64,000 nucleotides of DNA from an uncultured Clostridia bacterium (GTDB lineage Bacteria > Bacillota > Clostridia > Oscillospirales > Acutalibacteraceae): the NCBI GenBank assembly GCA_947581635.1, contig CANPVE010000002.1:186001-250000 (forward strand). Reading direction: 5' to 3'. Position 1 is the stretch's first letter; every line of letters starts with the position of its first letter. Shown here piece after piece: positions 24,916 through 34,037 of this stretch. A program made the translations under genes and the position numbers. The notes below the pieces were generated by a model that saw only the letters and a list, made by a program, of their open reading frames with translations, was not told the DNA's origin and ran no database searches.

Positions 24916-25266
24916 ATGAAGGATTTTAAGATACCGCGTGAAAATCTGAAGCGGTTGGTGCGTGGCGGAGGACTTTGCATAGCTCCCGATACCATTTTGG
25001 TTGACGGGATTCCCGTAGCGCTCATATATCGTGTTATGCCATCGACGATGTACGACAGTGGATGGCGTTTCTTTACAGGCTCCGAGAGCAACGAATATTT
25101 GTCTAATTCGCGCTTTAACGGCGTGTATGAACTGAATACCGTTGTAAATTACTGTCCGGACACCATTCCGTTTCTGGATTCTCCGCCATATAGCGCGTTC
25201 AGGCGCAGCGACGGCGGAGAATGGGTAAACATATCCCACGATGTTGATTGGCAACAGTGGGCTTGA
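24916..25266 (+). CDS. DUF2185 (Imm33-like) protein
   Basis: 116 residues. After CIAPDTILVDGIPVALIYR, the block YDSGWRFFTGSESNEYL is the recognisable core of DUF2185, followed by YELNTVVNYCPDTIPFLDSP, which matches the usual family ending. DUF2185 domains occur as immunity proteins (Imm33) beside polymorphic toxins, but also alone with unknown function. ATG 24916 lies 10 bases after GGAGGTG. No toxin gene is adjacent (upstream metY, downstream acpP on the other strand), so an immunity role here is unproven. Confidence 0.75.
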   Translation: MKDFKIPRENLKRLVRGGGLCIAPDTILVDGIPVALIYRVMPSTMYDSGWRFFTGSESNEYLSNSRFNGVYELNTVVNYCPDTIPFLDSPPYSAFRRSDGGEWVNISHDVDWQQWA

Positions 25267-25340
25267 TCTTGACTATGTGTGATTATTTCATTTATCTGTA
25301 CGATTAGTTTACAAATTCCATGTTACCCTCCTTTCAAATG

Positions 25341-25390
25341 AAAATATCGCCGACAGAGGCTCAGAAAGGGCAGTATGTCGGCGGTATTTT
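25341..25390 (+). terminator. Terminator between the DUF2185 gene and acpP
   Basis: AAAATATCGCCGACA at 25341-25355 with TGTCGGCGGTATTTT at 25376-25390. The single irregular pair is T-G on the plus strand and C-A on the minus, so the plus-strand use fits slightly better, though both genes converge on it. Confidence 0.75.
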
Positions 25391-25431
25391 CATTTTTTAT
25401 AGATAATTTTTCCGAACTCCATCAAAGCGCA

Positions 25432-25659
25432 TTATGTGTTGGCTTCAATGTAATTGACCAAAGCTCCGACTGTGGTGATGTTCTCGATTTCAGATTCATC
25501 CACCTTCGTGTCAAACTCGTCACCCAGCGTCATCATAAGCTCCATGACATCGAGGGAATCCGCTCCGAGATCATCCTGAATGTTGGTCTCCATCGTGATG
25601 GAGTCCTCCTCCACGTCAAACTGTTCGGCAAGGATATTCTTAACCTTCTCAAATACCAT
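25432..25659 (-). CDS. acpP: Acyl carrier protein
   Basis: 75-residue acidic helical protein, MVFEKVKNILAEQFDV at the start and DDLGADSLDVMELMM with the serine that takes the 4'-phosphopantetheine arm. ENITTVGALVNYIE is the last helix. Start ATG 25659 is six bases after AAGGAGGTG; an in-frame start at 25668 lies within that site. It carries growing fatty acids in type II synthesis. No fab genes adjoin it, which is unusual, so it stands alone on the minus strand. Confidence 0.95.
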   Translation of the reverse strand: MVFEKVKNILAEQFDVEEDSITMETNIQDDLGADSLDVMELMMTLGDEFDTKVDESEIENITTVGALVNYIEANT

Positions 25660-25910
25660 AAAAAGCACCTCCTTTGAGGGATAATTGAGGCTATAAATAA
25701 ACCTGTTGAATTTGGGCGCCGAGTATGCTAATATAAACAGGACGATATATTGGATACTGCGGCGCGAATTTTCTTACAGGCGACAGCCACTAATAAGATA
25801 TTATTAGCAACAAAGCGATTTGTCAATACGTTTATTGAATTTATTTATAATTTTTTACTTTTTATTCTTATTTATTTTATTTCATTTGACAGAACGGAGA
25901 ATGCAGTTTT

Positions 25911-26753
25911 ATGAGCACAAAGAAATTTGCAGTGATAGGTCACCCTATCGGACACACCATGTCGCCATTTATCCACACCGAGCTTTTCAAACTCAACAGT
26001 ATTGACGCCGAGTATTCCGTATTTGATGTGGCTCCGAACACGTTTGACACCGAAATACCTCGACTTATGCGTGAGCTGGACGGATTCAATGTGACAATCC
26101 CATATAAATCGGCTGTAATTAAATTTATGGATTCGGTAGAGGGAGCGGCAGGGGAATACGGCTCAGTCAATACCGTGCGCAGCAGCGACAGATCCGGACG
26201 CACCACCGACCCCACCGGCTTTGTGAGGGCATTGAGCGCCGCAGATATTCGACTTGGCGGTGATGTTGTCATATTGGGCGCGGGCGGAGTGTGCCGCGTC
26301 TTTGCGGGCGAGGCGGCGCGAGCGGGATGCACCATAACCTTCGGTGTACTTGAAAGCGATATCCGCTCGGCTCAGACAATAAAGGCCGAGATAGCTCAGT
26401 ATCACCCACAGGTTAAAGCGGATATAGTTGAAATAAATCAACTCAGCGGCGAATTCGACCTGCTGGTGAATGCAACTCCTGTTGGAATGTATCCAAAGAC
26501 AGAGGCTATGCCCGTACCGGCGGAGCTTCTGGCGCATTGCAGGGCGGTGTTTGACGCGGTATACAATCCCGAACATACCATGCTTCTCACGGCGGCGCGC
26601 GAAGCGGGCTGCAAGGTTCAGGGCGGAATGCCGATGCTTGTATGGCAGGCGGCAGCGTCTCAGGAAATATGGCTGGGCGTCGAATTTGAAAAGTCCGAGG
26701 TAGAAAATGTTATAGCAAGTGCTACAGACTATATGAACAGGAATTTTAAATAG
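25911..26753 (+). CDS. aroE: Shikimate dehydrogenase
   Basis: 280-residue NADP-dependent enzyme reducing 3-dehydroshikimate in aromatic amino acid synthesis. KFAVIGHPIGHTMSPFIHTEL holds the shikimate-binding SxS-type region (here TMS); FNVTIPYKSAVIKFMD carries the catalytic lysine; VVILGAGGVCRVFAGEA is the dinucleotide loop; LLVNATPVGMYPKTEAMP and DAVYNPEHTMLL are also typical. The catalytic Asp expected soon after the Lys appears in NTVRSSDRSG region less clearly. ATG 25911 with CGGAG upstream. A lone gene; no other aro genes nearby. Confidence 0.93.
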   Translation: MSTKKFAVIGHPIGHTMSPFIHTELFKLNSIDAEYSVFDVAPNTFDTEIPRLMRELDGFNVTIPYKSAVIKFMDSVEGAAGEYGSVNTVRSSDRSGRTTDPTGFVRALSAADIRLGGDVVILGAGGVCRVFAGEAARAGCTITFGVLESDIRSAQTIKAEIAQYHPQVKADIVEINQLSGEFDLLVNATPVGMYPKTEAMPVPAELLAHCRAVFDAVYNPEHTMLLTAAREAGCKVQGGMPMLVWQAAASQEIWLGVEFEKSEVENVIASATDYMNRNFK

Positions 26754-26986
26754 AGCATGAGCTTACGATTTGCATCGCACGAGTGATAAATTCGGATAAA
26801 TTACTCTGCAATTTGACAAAATAACAATCACCGAACCGTTAAAATATCATATTCTGAAATTGTAACCACTACTAATCTTGAATAAGAGTGCGAAAAACAT
26901 ACGCATAAGTTGTTTGCTTGATTTTGGTATTTTTTAATTTAAGATTGGTGCAACATATTTTCCAAGCGGTAACGGAGTTGATATTT

Positions 26987-28816
26987 ATGTGCGGAATAGC
27001 AGGAGAAGTTTGTCCGAAAGGCGGCGTGACAGGTGATTATGCCCACGCGGCTCAGGAGGCGATGAGGCGGCGCGGCCCCGACCAGAATGGTCTGTATATG
27101 AGCGACAGCGCGGTTCTGATACATACACGGCTTTGTGTAGTCGATATTGAGAACGGAAGGCAGCCTATGAGCTGTATGTCCGACGGCAGCCGATATGTCA
27201 TAGTTTACAACGGCGAGCTGTATAACACTCCTGAGGTGCGCAGTGAACTTATCGAACACGGCTGTGAATTTATGGGCCATTCAGATACAGAAGTCGTGCT
27301 GAAGGCATTCACCGTGTTCGGCTCGGATTGTGTGAATAAGTTTAACGGGATATTTGCTTTCGCCATATGGGACGAAAAAAAACGCCGCCTGTTTTTTGCC
27401 CGCGACAGAATAGGTGTAAAGCCCTTTTTCTATAGCATTAGAGACGGTAAATTTATCTTTTCGTCCGAGATAAAAGGCATACTCGCTCAAACAAATGAAC
27501 AGCCCGAAATAGATACACAGGGCGTTATGGAAATAATGTTGATAGGTCCCGGCAGAACTCCGGGCTACGGCGTATTCAAGGGAGTGGAGGAACTAAAGCC
27601 CGCACACTGCGGCTTCTTTGACGACAACGGGCTTCGAGTATACCGATATTGGAGCCTAACCGACCGCGAACACACCGAAAGCTTCGAGCAGACTGCCGAA
27701 CATGTGCGTTATCTGGTGACCGACTCCATAAGACGACAGCTCGTGTCGGACGTACCGATAGGCACGTTCCTTTCGGGCGGACTTGATTCAAGTCTTATAT
27801 CCTCTGTTGCTTCTCGGGCAATGAAAGAACGCGGTGAGCGTCTCCAGACCTTTACCATTAATTACAAGGATAATTCCAAATATTTTAAGGCTACAAAATT
27901 TCAGCCAAACAGCGACAGTGATTTTATTGACCAAATGGTGGAATATCTCGACTGCGACAGTCATATGATAGAGATAGATACGCCCGCACTCACTCAAGCG
28001 CTGTTTAACGCGGTGGACGCGCGCGATCTTCCCGGAATGGCCGATGTAGATTCCTCTTTGCTGTTGTTCTGCGATGAGATAAAGAAGCACGTTACTGTCG
28101 CGCTGTCAGGCGAATGTGCCGATGAGATATTCGGGGGATACCCGTGGTATCGCGATCCCACGGTGCGCGCGGTCAACGGTTTCCCGTGGGCGCAGTCAAC
28201 AGCGTACCGCGCCGAATTTATTCGTCCGGAATTTACTGACAAGATAGATCCCAATGATTATGTGCAGGAAAAATACCTCGCCACAGTTCGTGAGACTTCC
28301 AAGCTGCAAAATCTGTCTCCGCTGGAATCTCGCATGAAGGAAATGGTAAATCTTAACCACAATTGGTTTATGGCAACTTTGCTTGACAGAAAAGATCGAA
28401 TGAGTATGTACAACGGGCTTGAAGTGCGCGTCCCATTCTGCGATTATCGGATTGCCGAGTACCTTTATGGAGTACCGTGGGAATTTAAGGACTACCGCTC
28501 GTACGAAAAAGGGCTGTTGCGAGAGGCGATGAAGGATTATCTGCCCGAGGAGATCTTATGGCGCAAGAAAAGTCCGTACCCCAAGACGCACAATCCAAGC
28601 TATCTGGCCGCAGTTGCAAAGCTGTTGGAAGAACTGGTGTGGGATACCTCGGCTCCGATATGGCAGATAGTTCGCCGTGACAAAGCCGCTACTCTGCTAA
28701 GTATTGAGAATAACCCTCAACCATGGTACGGTCAGCTTATGACTACCCCGCAGACAATAGCATACCTGCTTCAGGTCAACTACTGGCTTAAAAAATATAA
28801 TATAAAAATAGTTTAA
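26987..28816 (+). CDS. asnB: Asparagine synthase (glutamine-hydrolysing)
   Basis: 609-residue AsnB. MCGIAGEV begins the Ntn glutaminase domain with Cys2 as nucleophile; YNGELYNTPEVR and GHSDTEVVLKAF complete it (residues 1 to ~210). The synthetase domain has the PP-loop FLSGGLDSSLISSVAS, LSGECADEIFGGYPWY, RKDRMSMYNGLEVRVPF and KSPYPKTHNP. It transfers glutamine amide nitrogen to aspartate with ATP. I start at ATG 26987 so that Cys becomes residue 2; the frame is open upstream but the processed enzyme needs this N-terminus. CGGAG lies 10 bases before. Monocistronic, ending in a strong terminator. Confidence 0.96.
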   Translation: MCGIAGEVCPKGGVTGDYAHAAQEAMRRRGPDQNGLYMSDSAVLIHTRLCVVDIENGRQPMSCMSDGSRYVIVYNGELYNTPEVRSELIEHGCEFMGHSDTEVVLKAFTVFGSDCVNKFNGIFAFAIWDEKKRRLFFARDRIGVKPFFYSIRDGKFIFSSEIKGILAQTNEQPEIDTQGVMEIMLIGPGRTPGYGVFKGVEELKPAHCGFFDDNGLRVYRYWSLTDREHTESFEQTAEHVRYLVTDSIRRQLVSDVPIGTFLSGGLDSSLISSVASRAMKERGERLQTFTINYKDNSKYFKATKFQPNSDSDFIDQMVEYLDCDSHMIEIDTPALTQALFNAVDARDLPGMADVDSSLLLFCDEIKKHVTVALSGECADEIFGGYPWYRDPTVRAVNGFPWAQSTAYRAEFIRPEFTDKIDPNDYVQEKYLATVRETSKLQNLSPLESRMKEMVNLNHNWFMATLLDRKDRMSMYNGLEVRVPFCDYRIAEYLYGVPWEFKDYRSYEKGLLREAMKDYLPEEILWRKKSPYPKTHNPSYLAAVAKLLEELVWDTSAPIWQIVRRDKAATLLSIENNPQPWYGQLMTTPQTIAYLLQVNYWLKKYNIKIV

Positions 28817-29011
28817 GTCATATGACTTTAATATGCGTATTACAGCGATTCAGGTATGTAAGTGGGCAAAAGAACGCGCTCACCTTAGCGCAGAACTTAC
28901 CCGATTATTTGCACTGAATCTATAGTGACGTTTTTAAATATCCATGCTTGACAATATTGTTCTATATTTGGATTTTCACTTTACAATTATCGCCTGTCAC
29001 TAGAAAGGCAG

Positions 29012-29055
29012 AAACATCCCCAGATAAGCGCCCATTTGCTTATCTGGGGATGTTT
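29012..29055 (+). terminator. Convergent terminator of asnB and the PASTA gene
   Basis: An 18-bp perfect stem (29012-29029 with 29038-29055; AAACATCCCCAGATAAGC arm) closes an 8-base loop. T-runs occur on both strands. Confidence 0.9.
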
Positions 29056-29092
29056 TCTGATTTTATTACGCTGCCTGCGTTATCAATTGTGA

Positions 29093-30835
29093 TTATTCGC
29101 TGCCAAGGCTGACAACTACATTGATCATGCTGTTTGCCTGAATCTTGTCTCCGACATTAATACCGTTGAGGCGTATTATCTTGCCCATTTCATAATCGTC
29201 ACTGTATTCCTCTGCTTGGTCCCCGAGGGAAAGTCCCGCCTTATTGAGTTCACTGGAGGCCTCGCTCACCGTCATCCCTATGATGTTCGGTACCGTGCGC
29301 ATCTTTGAGCCAAGACTTACGGTAACGCCTATTGGCGTGTTCTTTGGCACGCCGGTGCCGGCTTCTACAGTTTGGGCGATTATTCTGCCTTCCTCATATT
29401 TTTCATTGTACTCTTCCGAGGTGAGCCTTATGTCATAATTAGCGTACTTTTCGTTGCCATTGACCTTGCTCCATTCCTTGTTTATCAGGTTTGGAACTTC
29501 GTAGAGAACTCTTTCCTCACTTGAATCCGAATTCATGTCATCTTGCGATGAGATATACAACTCGCCTGAATAGTCATCATCAGGATCCTGCTTGTTCATC
29601 ATGGGCAATACTATTAGGCGTATGCAAATAAACGCTATGACACCCAGCACAACAAAACCTATCAGACCTGACATTATACCGTATTTATACGGCGATATCT
29701 CGTCGTCGTCATCAGACTTTGCTTCATGGCGCTCTGCGGTCTGCGCGACCGCCTTTCTGCGTTCGGGCGGTCTCTGCTGAACTGTGCGAGTGGGGATTTC
29801 TTCATCGCCGTAGCCCGGTTCGTCAACATACGCGTCTCCCACGCGGCTCGGAGCAGTTACGGGCGAAGGCTCAACTCTGCGCGGAACGGGGTTACTGAGC
29901 TGATCTTTAAGTTCCTCCATTGAATGAGTGCGTGTGTCTATCTTTACCTGCAATCCACCTGCCAACGCTGTGACAACGTGAGTGGGAATAGTTTGAGCAA
30001 CCTCGGCGGGCATATTGAGACGAGGCTCATACGAGCGGGAAACTGCGTCCGGCGGCTTTTTGCCGGTGAGAGAATAGAAGATAACCGCGCTTATGCCGTA
30101 AACGTCCGTCCACTTTCCTTTCTTGCCCTCAAGGGAATATTGCTCTATGGCGCTGAATCCGTCGTAGAATTTAGGTTCCAGCTCGGTTTCGGCAAGGTGA
30201 GCGTCGGGACTTCCAAAGCCTTGCAGCTTCAATGTGCCGTTGCGCGTCATCATTATATTTTCGGGACTTATGCCGAAGTGAACCAGACCTATCGAATGTG
30301 CCGAGATGATTGTGGAGATAAGGGGCATAAACAGAGGACGCGCTTCTTCCCATGTGAAGCGGCGCGCACGCTTGATTATATCCTCAAGAGGTTTGCCGTC
30401 AACGTACTCGCTTACAATATAGGCTGTGTTGTTCGCCTCAAACATTTCCACTATAGGTACTATGGCTGGAAGACCCGACAGCTTGGCGACTGCGCGTCCT
30501 ATTTCCATGAAATCCTGCATATAGTCCTGATAAACCAGTTTGTTGCCGGAAGCTATTATGATATGGTCGTCATCTTTTACGCGCGAACAAAGCGTCTTGG
30601 GCAGATACTCCCTGACGGTCACTCTCTTTTTACTTGTTATATCAAAGCCGATGTAGGTGACGCCCTCGCCGTCTGTGCGCAGCCGTTTACCCACGATATA
30701 TTTATCAATAAGCAGAGTGCCGGGTTCGAGATAAGGCGGAACCTGCGGAGTGCCCTCGATATAGCCGCATCTGGGACATTCGGCTGAATCGCCCTTGTTG
30801 GTCATGCAGCCAAGGCACAAACCTTTAAACTCCAT
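29093..30835 (-). CDS. Membrane pseudokinase with zinc ribbon and two PASTA domains
   Basis: 580 residues: zinc ribbon (CLGC and CPRC, residues 7-23), a protein-kinase fold (~43-310), a charged linker, one membrane helix (GLIGFVVLGVIAFICIRLIV) and two extracellular PASTA units (VPNLINKEWSKV and VPNIIGMTVSEASSELNKAG). The architecture is that of PrkC/PknB, but the catalytic residues are gone: the VAIK lysine reads VTVREYLP (Arg), the HRD loop reads VHFGISPENI (no catalytic Asp), and DFG reads GFG. It should bind peptidoglycan or a partner and signal without phosphotransfer. ATG 30835 follows AAAGGAGAG. A true PrkC is not in this window. Its only near neighbour is a lipoprotein gene on the same strand. 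Confidence 0.88.
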   Translation of the reverse strand: MEFKGLCLGCMTNKGDSAECPRCGYIEGTPQVPPYLEPGTLLIDKYIVGKRLRTDGEGVTYIGFDITSKKRVTVREYLPKTLCSRVKDDDHIIIASGNKLVYQDYMQDFMEIGRAVAKLSGLPAIVPIVEMFEANNTAYIVSEYVDGKPLEDIIKRARRFTWEEARPLFMPLISTIISAHSIGLVHFGISPENIMMTRNGTLKLQGFGSPDAHLAETELEPKFYDGFSAIEQYSLEGKKGKWTDVYGISAVIFYSLTGKKPPDAVSRSYEPRLNMPAEVAQTIPTHVVTALAGGLQVKIDTRTHSMEELKDQLSNPVPRRVEPSPVTAPSRVGDAYVDEPGYGDEEIPTRTVQQRPPERRKAVAQTAERHEAKSDDDDEISPYKYGIMSGLIGFVVLGVIAFICIRLIVLPMMNKQDPDDDYSGELYISSQDDMNSDSSEERVLYEVPNLINKEWSKVNGNEKYANYDIRLTSEEYNEKYEEGRIIAQTVEAGTGVPKNTPIGVTVSLGSKMRTVPNIIGMTVSEASSELNKAGLSLGDQAEEYSDDYEMGKIIRLNGINVGDKIQANSMINVVVSLGSE

Positions 30836-31080
30836 TTAAAATCTCTCCTTTAATTTTGAAGCAACGATAACAGGGCAAATAACGCCCAAATCACACTACA
30901 ACGATATTCTACCACATCATTCCGCAATTGTCAAAGATTATTAATGTTCTGTAACCTCATATACACAAAGTGCTAACAAAAATTTGAGCATTTATCGCCT
31001 TGAACTGGTATGCTTCAAATGAGCACACGGAAAGAGGATACCTGTTGCGGAAATAAATAATATGTTAATAAGACATGGGG

Positions 31081-32466
31081 CTAATTTTTAGACCGTGTTT
31101 TTGTGTTGGGTTTCTGTGGCTCCGTGGTAATGTCTTTGAATTTCTTCCACACGTTGTTTTTGAAGTTATAAATTGCCTCGTCGGCACTTACTTTGCCCTG
31201 TGAATACGACTTGGCCTGATTGTAGAGCAATTTGCTGACCGCACTGTCGTAGATCGAGGGGGACGTCAATTCAAGGCTTTGAGCTGCTGAGATGTACACC
31301 GAGAATGCGTCAAGTCCGTCGAACAATGGATTTGAGATATTCTGCTCCGCAAGTGCGCCAATAACAGCGGCGTTGTTTACATATTCCATATTTCCCAGTG
31401 CCAGCAGCCTCATGAATTCCCCGTCGCAGGTGAAAGCGCGTATAATCTCACCTGCAATCTCTTTGTTTTGGGAATTAACGGATGAATAGAGCCAACTGCC
31501 TCCGTATACGAAGCCGTTTGGGGCGGAAGCTGCTTTGAATTTGCCGAAAGACTTGCCGCCGCGCTTTGCCAACGAAAATATAGTGGTGATGTCGGCGTTT
31601 TCTGAGGAAGTACTTTTGGCCAGCCATGGAGCCGCATAGAAGCAGAACACCCCGTCGTTCACGGCTTCACTCCAGTCGTCGTCAAACGGCTTGATTCCCG
31701 ACAGTGCGTTGGATGCATCGAGTTCGTCCATATATTCCAGCCAATGTGTGAGGGTTGCGTCCGAGACTGACAACCGACCTTCGGAAAGCCAATGTCCTGT
31801 CATGGCGGCGTCTATTGATCTCCATATCTCCGAACTGTCCGAGAGCATTTTCACTTTGCCCTCAGAGCGTTCGTCTATAGTTTTCGCTGTAGTGATAAAC
31901 GTGTCCCACGAGGAAAGAATTCGTTGCATTTCCTGCTGGTTTGTCACTCCCAGGTACTGTTCAGCGTAATCCGCGCGGTATAGCAGTATTCCCGGTTCCG
32001 CGTTCATTGCCGAGCCTTTCTGCACACCGTTCTGATCCGATCCCAGCAATCGTGTGTATGGGTACTGCTGCGCCAAATCTTGATCGTCTATTCCAAGCTC
32101 GGTGAGAGCGGCGACATTGGAATTGTTGGAAAAATGCGCACACATCTCATCGCTGCCCACAAATATGTCAATGCTCTCGCCATTTTCCAGACGGTTCTCG
32201 ACGTTCGCCTGGTAGCCCACGACCTCGTCATTTATCCAAGTTATCTCCACCCCATCCATCAGTTCCTTGTGGCGCGGAATGAAATAGGTCTCCAATGCCT
32301 TGCGGAAATCGTCGTTCCACGACATGATTTTAAAAGTGACCTTTTTCGTTTCTTTACCGGCTGTATCGGAACTGCGGCAGCCTGCGGCAGACAGCATTAT
32401 AACGGCGGTCGCCATGACAAATGCGGAAATACGTAAGATTAATTTACTCAATGAAAACACACCCAT
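31081..32466 (-). CDS. Extracellular solute-binding lipoprotein (ABC family 1)
   Basis: 461-residue lipoprotein: signal peptide LILRISAFVMATAVIML, lipobox LSAAGC (Cys about residue 29), then a periplasmic-binding-type fold with VTFKIMSWNDDFRKALETYF and SIDIFVGSDE, FVYGGSWLYSSVNSQNKEIA. These fit family 1 (CUT1-like) sugar-binding proteins. A permease or ATPase gene is absent on either side, so it must work with a transporter encoded elsewhere or as a sensor component. ATG 32466 has no clear ribosome site; TTG at about 32451 is the alternative. The C-terminus is basic (KPNTKTRSKN). Confidence 0.82.
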   Translation of the reverse strand: MGVFSLSKLILRISAFVMATAVIMLSAAGCRSSDTAGKETKKVTFKIMSWNDDFRKALETYFIPRHKELMDGVEITWINDEVVGYQANVENRLENGESIDIFVGSDEMCAHFSNNSNVAALTELGIDDQDLAQQYPYTRLLGSDQNGVQKGSAMNAEPGILLYRADYAEQYLGVTNQQEMQRILSSWDTFITTAKTIDERSEGKVKMLSDSSEIWRSIDAAMTGHWLSEGRLSVSDATLTHWLEYMDELDASNALSGIKPFDDDWSEAVNDGVFCFYAAPWLAKSTSSENADITTIFSLAKRGGKSFGKFKAASAPNGFVYGGSWLYSSVNSQNKEIAGEIIRAFTCDGEFMRLLALGNMEYVNNAAVIGALAEQNISNPLFDGLDAFSVYISAAQSLELTSPSIYDSAVSKLLYNQAKSYSQGKVSADEAIYNFKNNVWKKFKDITTEPQKPNTKTRSKN

Positions 32467-32713
32467 TACTAAAATAATTCATATTTGATGTAACATTATA
32501 TGAAGGAAAAATAAATTTTACAAATGAGAAGGTATACTGAGTAAAATAATAATTGATAAATAAATCCAAAGGGTGAACAAAACGTGAATTGCACACTAAT
32601 AATGTCTTTTTCATTTTCTTAAAAAAACATAAATTTGGACAAAAGCTATTTTAATATTTATCGCACTGTGATATAATACCAATGTGCAATAACGATCTAC
32701 GGAGTTGAATTAA

Positions 32714-33619
32714 TTGAACAACAAAACGAAATCGGCATTCGTAGCCATAGTGGGCAAGCCAAACGTCGGTAAATCTTCGATACTCAACAGGCTTTTGGGC
32801 GAGAAGATAGCGATAGTTTCCGCCAAGCCGCAGACTACCCGCAGCAAGATAATGGGCGTTATGAATTACGGCGAGACACAGCTTGTGTTCACTGATACGC
32901 CCGGTCTGCACAAGCCAAAGAACAAGCTGGGCGACTATATGGTCAAGACTATAGTTGACAGCATTGGCGATGTTGACGTCTGCCTTATGGTGGTGGAAGA
33001 GTCAGGTAAGCTGCATGATGCGGAGCTGGAGCTTGTCGAGAAATTCAAAAAACTGGATATGCCTGCTGTGCTTGTCGTCAACAAAATTGACCGTCTGACC
33101 GATAAATCCCAACTGCTTGCCAGAATCGCGCAGTTTTCAGAGCTTTACGACTTCGACGCGATAATACCTGTGAGTGCTGTCACGGGCGAGGGTCTTGAAG
33201 ATGTAGTTGAGAAGCTCTGCGATATGGCGGAGGAGGGACCGCATTTCTTTGATGAGGACACGCTTACCGACCAGCCCGAGCGCGTGATTGCCGCTGAGAT
33301 AATCCGCGAGAAGCTGCTACGCCTGCTCAACGACGAGGTGCCGCATGGCACGGCTGTCGAAATCGAGAAAATGCGTGAGCGTGAGAGCGGGGGCATTATG
33401 GATATTCAAGCCACAATTTATTGTGAGAAGGAGTCGCACAAGGGCATAATAATAGGCAAGGGCGGCGAAATGCTCAAGAAAATAGGAACATATGCCCGCA
33501 CTGATCTGGAAAAATTTCTTGAAACCAGGGTCAATTTAAAATTATGGGTGAAGGTCACCCCCGACTGGCGCAACAAGGCGGGAGGACTCAGGAGGTTCGG
33601 ATACGTTGAAAACAAATAA
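32714..33619 (+). CDS. era: GTPase Era
   Basis: 301-residue GTPase needed for 30S ribosome assembly; it binds the 16S rRNA 3' end. G1 GKPNVGKSS, switch region KPQTTRSKIMG, G3 DTPGLHKPKNKLG, G4 NKIDRL and G5 SAVTGEG are all intact, followed by the C-terminal KH domain with GKGGEMLKKIGTYAR and VNLKLWVKVTPDWRN. TTG 32714 follows GGAGTTG. In many Firmicutes era stands just ahead of recO, as here. Confidence 0.97.
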   Translation: MNNKTKSAFVAIVGKPNVGKSSILNRLLGEKIAIVSAKPQTTRSKIMGVMNYGETQLVFTDTPGLHKPKNKLGDYMVKTIVDSIGDVDVCLMVVEESGKLHDAELELVEKFKKLDMPAVLVVNKIDRLTDKSQLLARIAQFSELYDFDAIIPVSAVTGEGLEDVVEKLCDMAEEGPHFFDEDTLTDQPERVIAAEIIREKLLRLLNDEVPHGTAVEIEKMRERESGGIMDIQATIYCEKESHKGIIIGKGGEMLKKIGTYARTDLEKFLETRVNLKLWVKVTPDWRNKAGGLRRFGYVENK

Positions 33620-33827
33620 ACGGCGTTTGCATATTAATTGCAGGCTATAACATCCGATTGAAGTATTTATTCCAATTTTAAATTTCCTGTTAATATTGCC
33701 GTCTTTGGCTTATGATTTTTAATAATATGTCAATGATAGTATTAAGGCGTAATCTGTATATCCACGTTACACGCCTTGGATTTGAACTGATGATTATGAA
33801 AATTAAAGATATCGGAGATGGCTGAAA

Positions 33828-34037
33828 GTGAACGCTCAGGAAGCTTGGGATAAATTTATAGAGACCGGCAGGGTGGACTATTATTTACTCAGCCGGGGAA
33901 TCAATATATACGCGGAGGGAGTGCTTCCGCAAGAGCAGAGGAATGCTTTGCTAAACTCACGTTCCGCCGGAGGTGACGGCTTTGAATCTGAAGGTTTCGG
34001 GAATAGTGCTGCGGGTGCGTCCGTCGGGGGACAATGA
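33828..34037 (+). CDS. YqzL-like small protein overlapping recO
   Basis: 69 residues starting at GTG 33828, ten bases after CGGAG. The N-terminal AWDKFIETGRVDYYLLSRGI resembles YqzL, a ~47-residue protein found between era and recO in Firmicutes ('W..F..TG....YLLY'). Genomic place also fits. Here the frame continues through a Gly/Ser/Ala-rich tail that overlaps recO by 56 bases; the tail may not be functional. Function of YqzL is unknown. Confidence 0.6.
   Translation: MNAQEAWDKFIETGRVDYYLLSRGINIYAEGVLPQEQRNALLNSRSAGGDGFESEGFGNSAAGASVGGQ

Noticed and set aside
28848..28920. GATTCAG...CTGAATC with inner GTAAGT/ACTTAC as a structured RNA
   Set aside because: Pairing is short and interrupted, and the strong asnB terminator lies further on; probably chance.
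33744..33777. Hairpin AAGGCGT/ACGCCTT after era
   Set aside because: A stem exists, but no T-run follows and one base is bulged; not enough for a terminator call.
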